Shown here piece after piece: positions 5,492-6,021 of a DNA stretch of 6,021 bases. The stretch comes from CBFFRJ01 sp051486985 (lineage in GTDB: Bacteria > Pseudomonadota > Gammaproteobacteria > Enterobacterales > Enterobacteriaceae). The stretch spans positions 1 through 6,021 of the forward strand of contig NZ_JAHVDV010000061.1 of the NCBI RefSeq assembly GCF_051486985.1, in the 5' to 3' direction. Below the pieces are notes generated by a model. It made no database searches. It was not told the origin of the DNA and was given only the letters and a program-made list of their open reading frames with translations. The position numbers were made by a program, and so were the translations under genes. Each line of letters opens with the position of its first letter. Position 1 is the first letter of the stretch.

Positions 5492-5556
5492 GATTAACTC
5501 CTGCGTAGTTAGTTGTGGTGAGCGGTGGTTAAGGGTTGCCGCCCTTAGCTACCGCG
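5485..5556 (+). ncRNA. symR: Predicted SymR-like antisense RNA, copy 3
   Basis: Hairpin arms 5522-5535 and 5542-5555 with the TTGCCG loop, identical to copy 2. It spans the start codon and ribosome binding site of an intact symE on the other strand. Confidence 0.6.
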
Positions 5557-5674
5557 TTATCTAGCTGTTATTACTGCGTTTTTCCTGTCACGTTTAAAAT
5601 CCTGGAAACCAGCTTCTGCCTGGTTCGCGGCAACTGGCTGATGATCTCGATCTGTTGTTCCCGCCCTGAGGCCG

Positions 5675-6021
5675 GTGCTGAGCCAGCCGCGTGATCGTAA
5701 TAAACCCCAGACCCGGGTGAGCTTCCGCTACGATCCGTCAGGCAGGCGTATCAGCAAAACGCGTCAGCAACTGTTGGGCGGACAACCCGTTGGCAAACGT
5801 GTCACAACCCGTTTCCTGTGGGAAGGTTTCCGCCTGTTGCAGGAAATCCACGACGGCGTCCCGCTCACTTAAGTTTACAGCGATCAGGGCAGTTATGAGC
5901 CGCTGGCGCGTATTGATGGTACGGAATCACCCGACATTTACTGGTTTCACTGTCAGCCGAACGGCACACCGGAGCGGATGACAGATATCGAAGGCGAACT
6001 GCGCTGGGAAGGGCAGAACAG
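5675..6021 (+). pseudogene. Rhs core fragment of unit 4 (nonsense codon, cut by the window end)
   Basis: Start of the next orphan tip. From GTG 5675 the frame reads LSQPRDRNKPQTRVSFRYDP, then SGRRISKTRQQ with a YD-repeat-like RYDPSGRR, and FLWEGFRLLQEIHDG. It stops at TAA 5870-5872, where units 2 and 3 have TAC (Tyr in LTYVYSDQG). Beyond the stop the core frame continues intact to the window end. This copy keeps the in-frame AAACCCC run at 5702-5708, which units 2 and 3 each lost by a different single-base deletion, so it shows the original reading of the 5' junction. There is no good ribosome binding site before GTG 5675. Its toxin tip lies outside the window. Confidence 0.75.

Larger units (their letters stand above)
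5117..6021. repeat. Shared array block, copy 4 (cut by the window end)
   Basis: Terminator, symE, leader and rhs core fragment in the same order as the other blocks. It runs off the window before its DPLGL junction, so a fourth toxin tip is expected beyond 6021. Within the core part it carries TAA at 5870-5872. Confidence 0.85.

Noticed and set aside
1..6021. CRISPR array, insertion sequence, tRNA or rRNA
   Set aside because: The repeats are about 1.1 kb and coding. No short regular spacers, transposase, terminal inverted repeats or RNA gene folds were seen.

Overview
The window is a piece of a tandem Rhs toxin array from a gammaproteobacterium, most likely a member of the Enterobacterales. 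That guess rests on the Rhs core wording (YDPECGRFTQPDPIGL, then PxxxxDPLGL) and on SymE-type genes between the units. The species cannot be told from this sequence. Both ends of the window lie inside the same Rhs core repeat, so the array continues in both directions and holds at least four units.

Each unit is about 1.95 kb and has the same order on the + strand: a 3' fragment of an rhs core gene ending at DPLGL; a unique AT-rich C-terminal toxin tip (CT); a unique AT-rich immunity gene starting within a few bases of the toxin stop; a bidirectional terminator; and a convergent symE-type gene on the - strand. Across the 5' end of each symE I find a conserved hairpin and a sigma70-like promoter on the + strand. 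Together they look like a SymR-type antisense RNA. Unit 1 (1-1581) carries CT1, broken by a frameshift and an in-frame TAG, with immunity gene 1 and an intact symE. Unit 2 (about 1765-3557) carries CT2, a likely BECR-fold nuclease, with a zinc-ribbon immunity protein and a frameshifted symE. Unit 3 (about 3735-5491) carries CT3, a likely HNH nuclease, with immunity gene 3 and an intact symE. Unit 4 (about 5675-6021) shows only its core start, with a nonsense codon.

None of the Rhs fragments has a convincing start or ribosome binding site. Units 2 to 4 each carry a different lesion near the start of the core fragment. They therefore look like silent orphan tips that become active only when recombination through the shared core moves them onto a full-length rhs gene. 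The shared blocks (about 1206-2345, 3183-4309 and 5117 to the end) flank every CT-immunity pair on both sides, so a pair can be exchanged as a cassette by homologous recombination. The three immunity genes are all open with good ribosome binding sites. The two complete symE genes are also well formed. The repeated SymE/SymR-like module is the least ordinary part of the locus: it travels with each spacer, and it may stabilise the array or only mark it.
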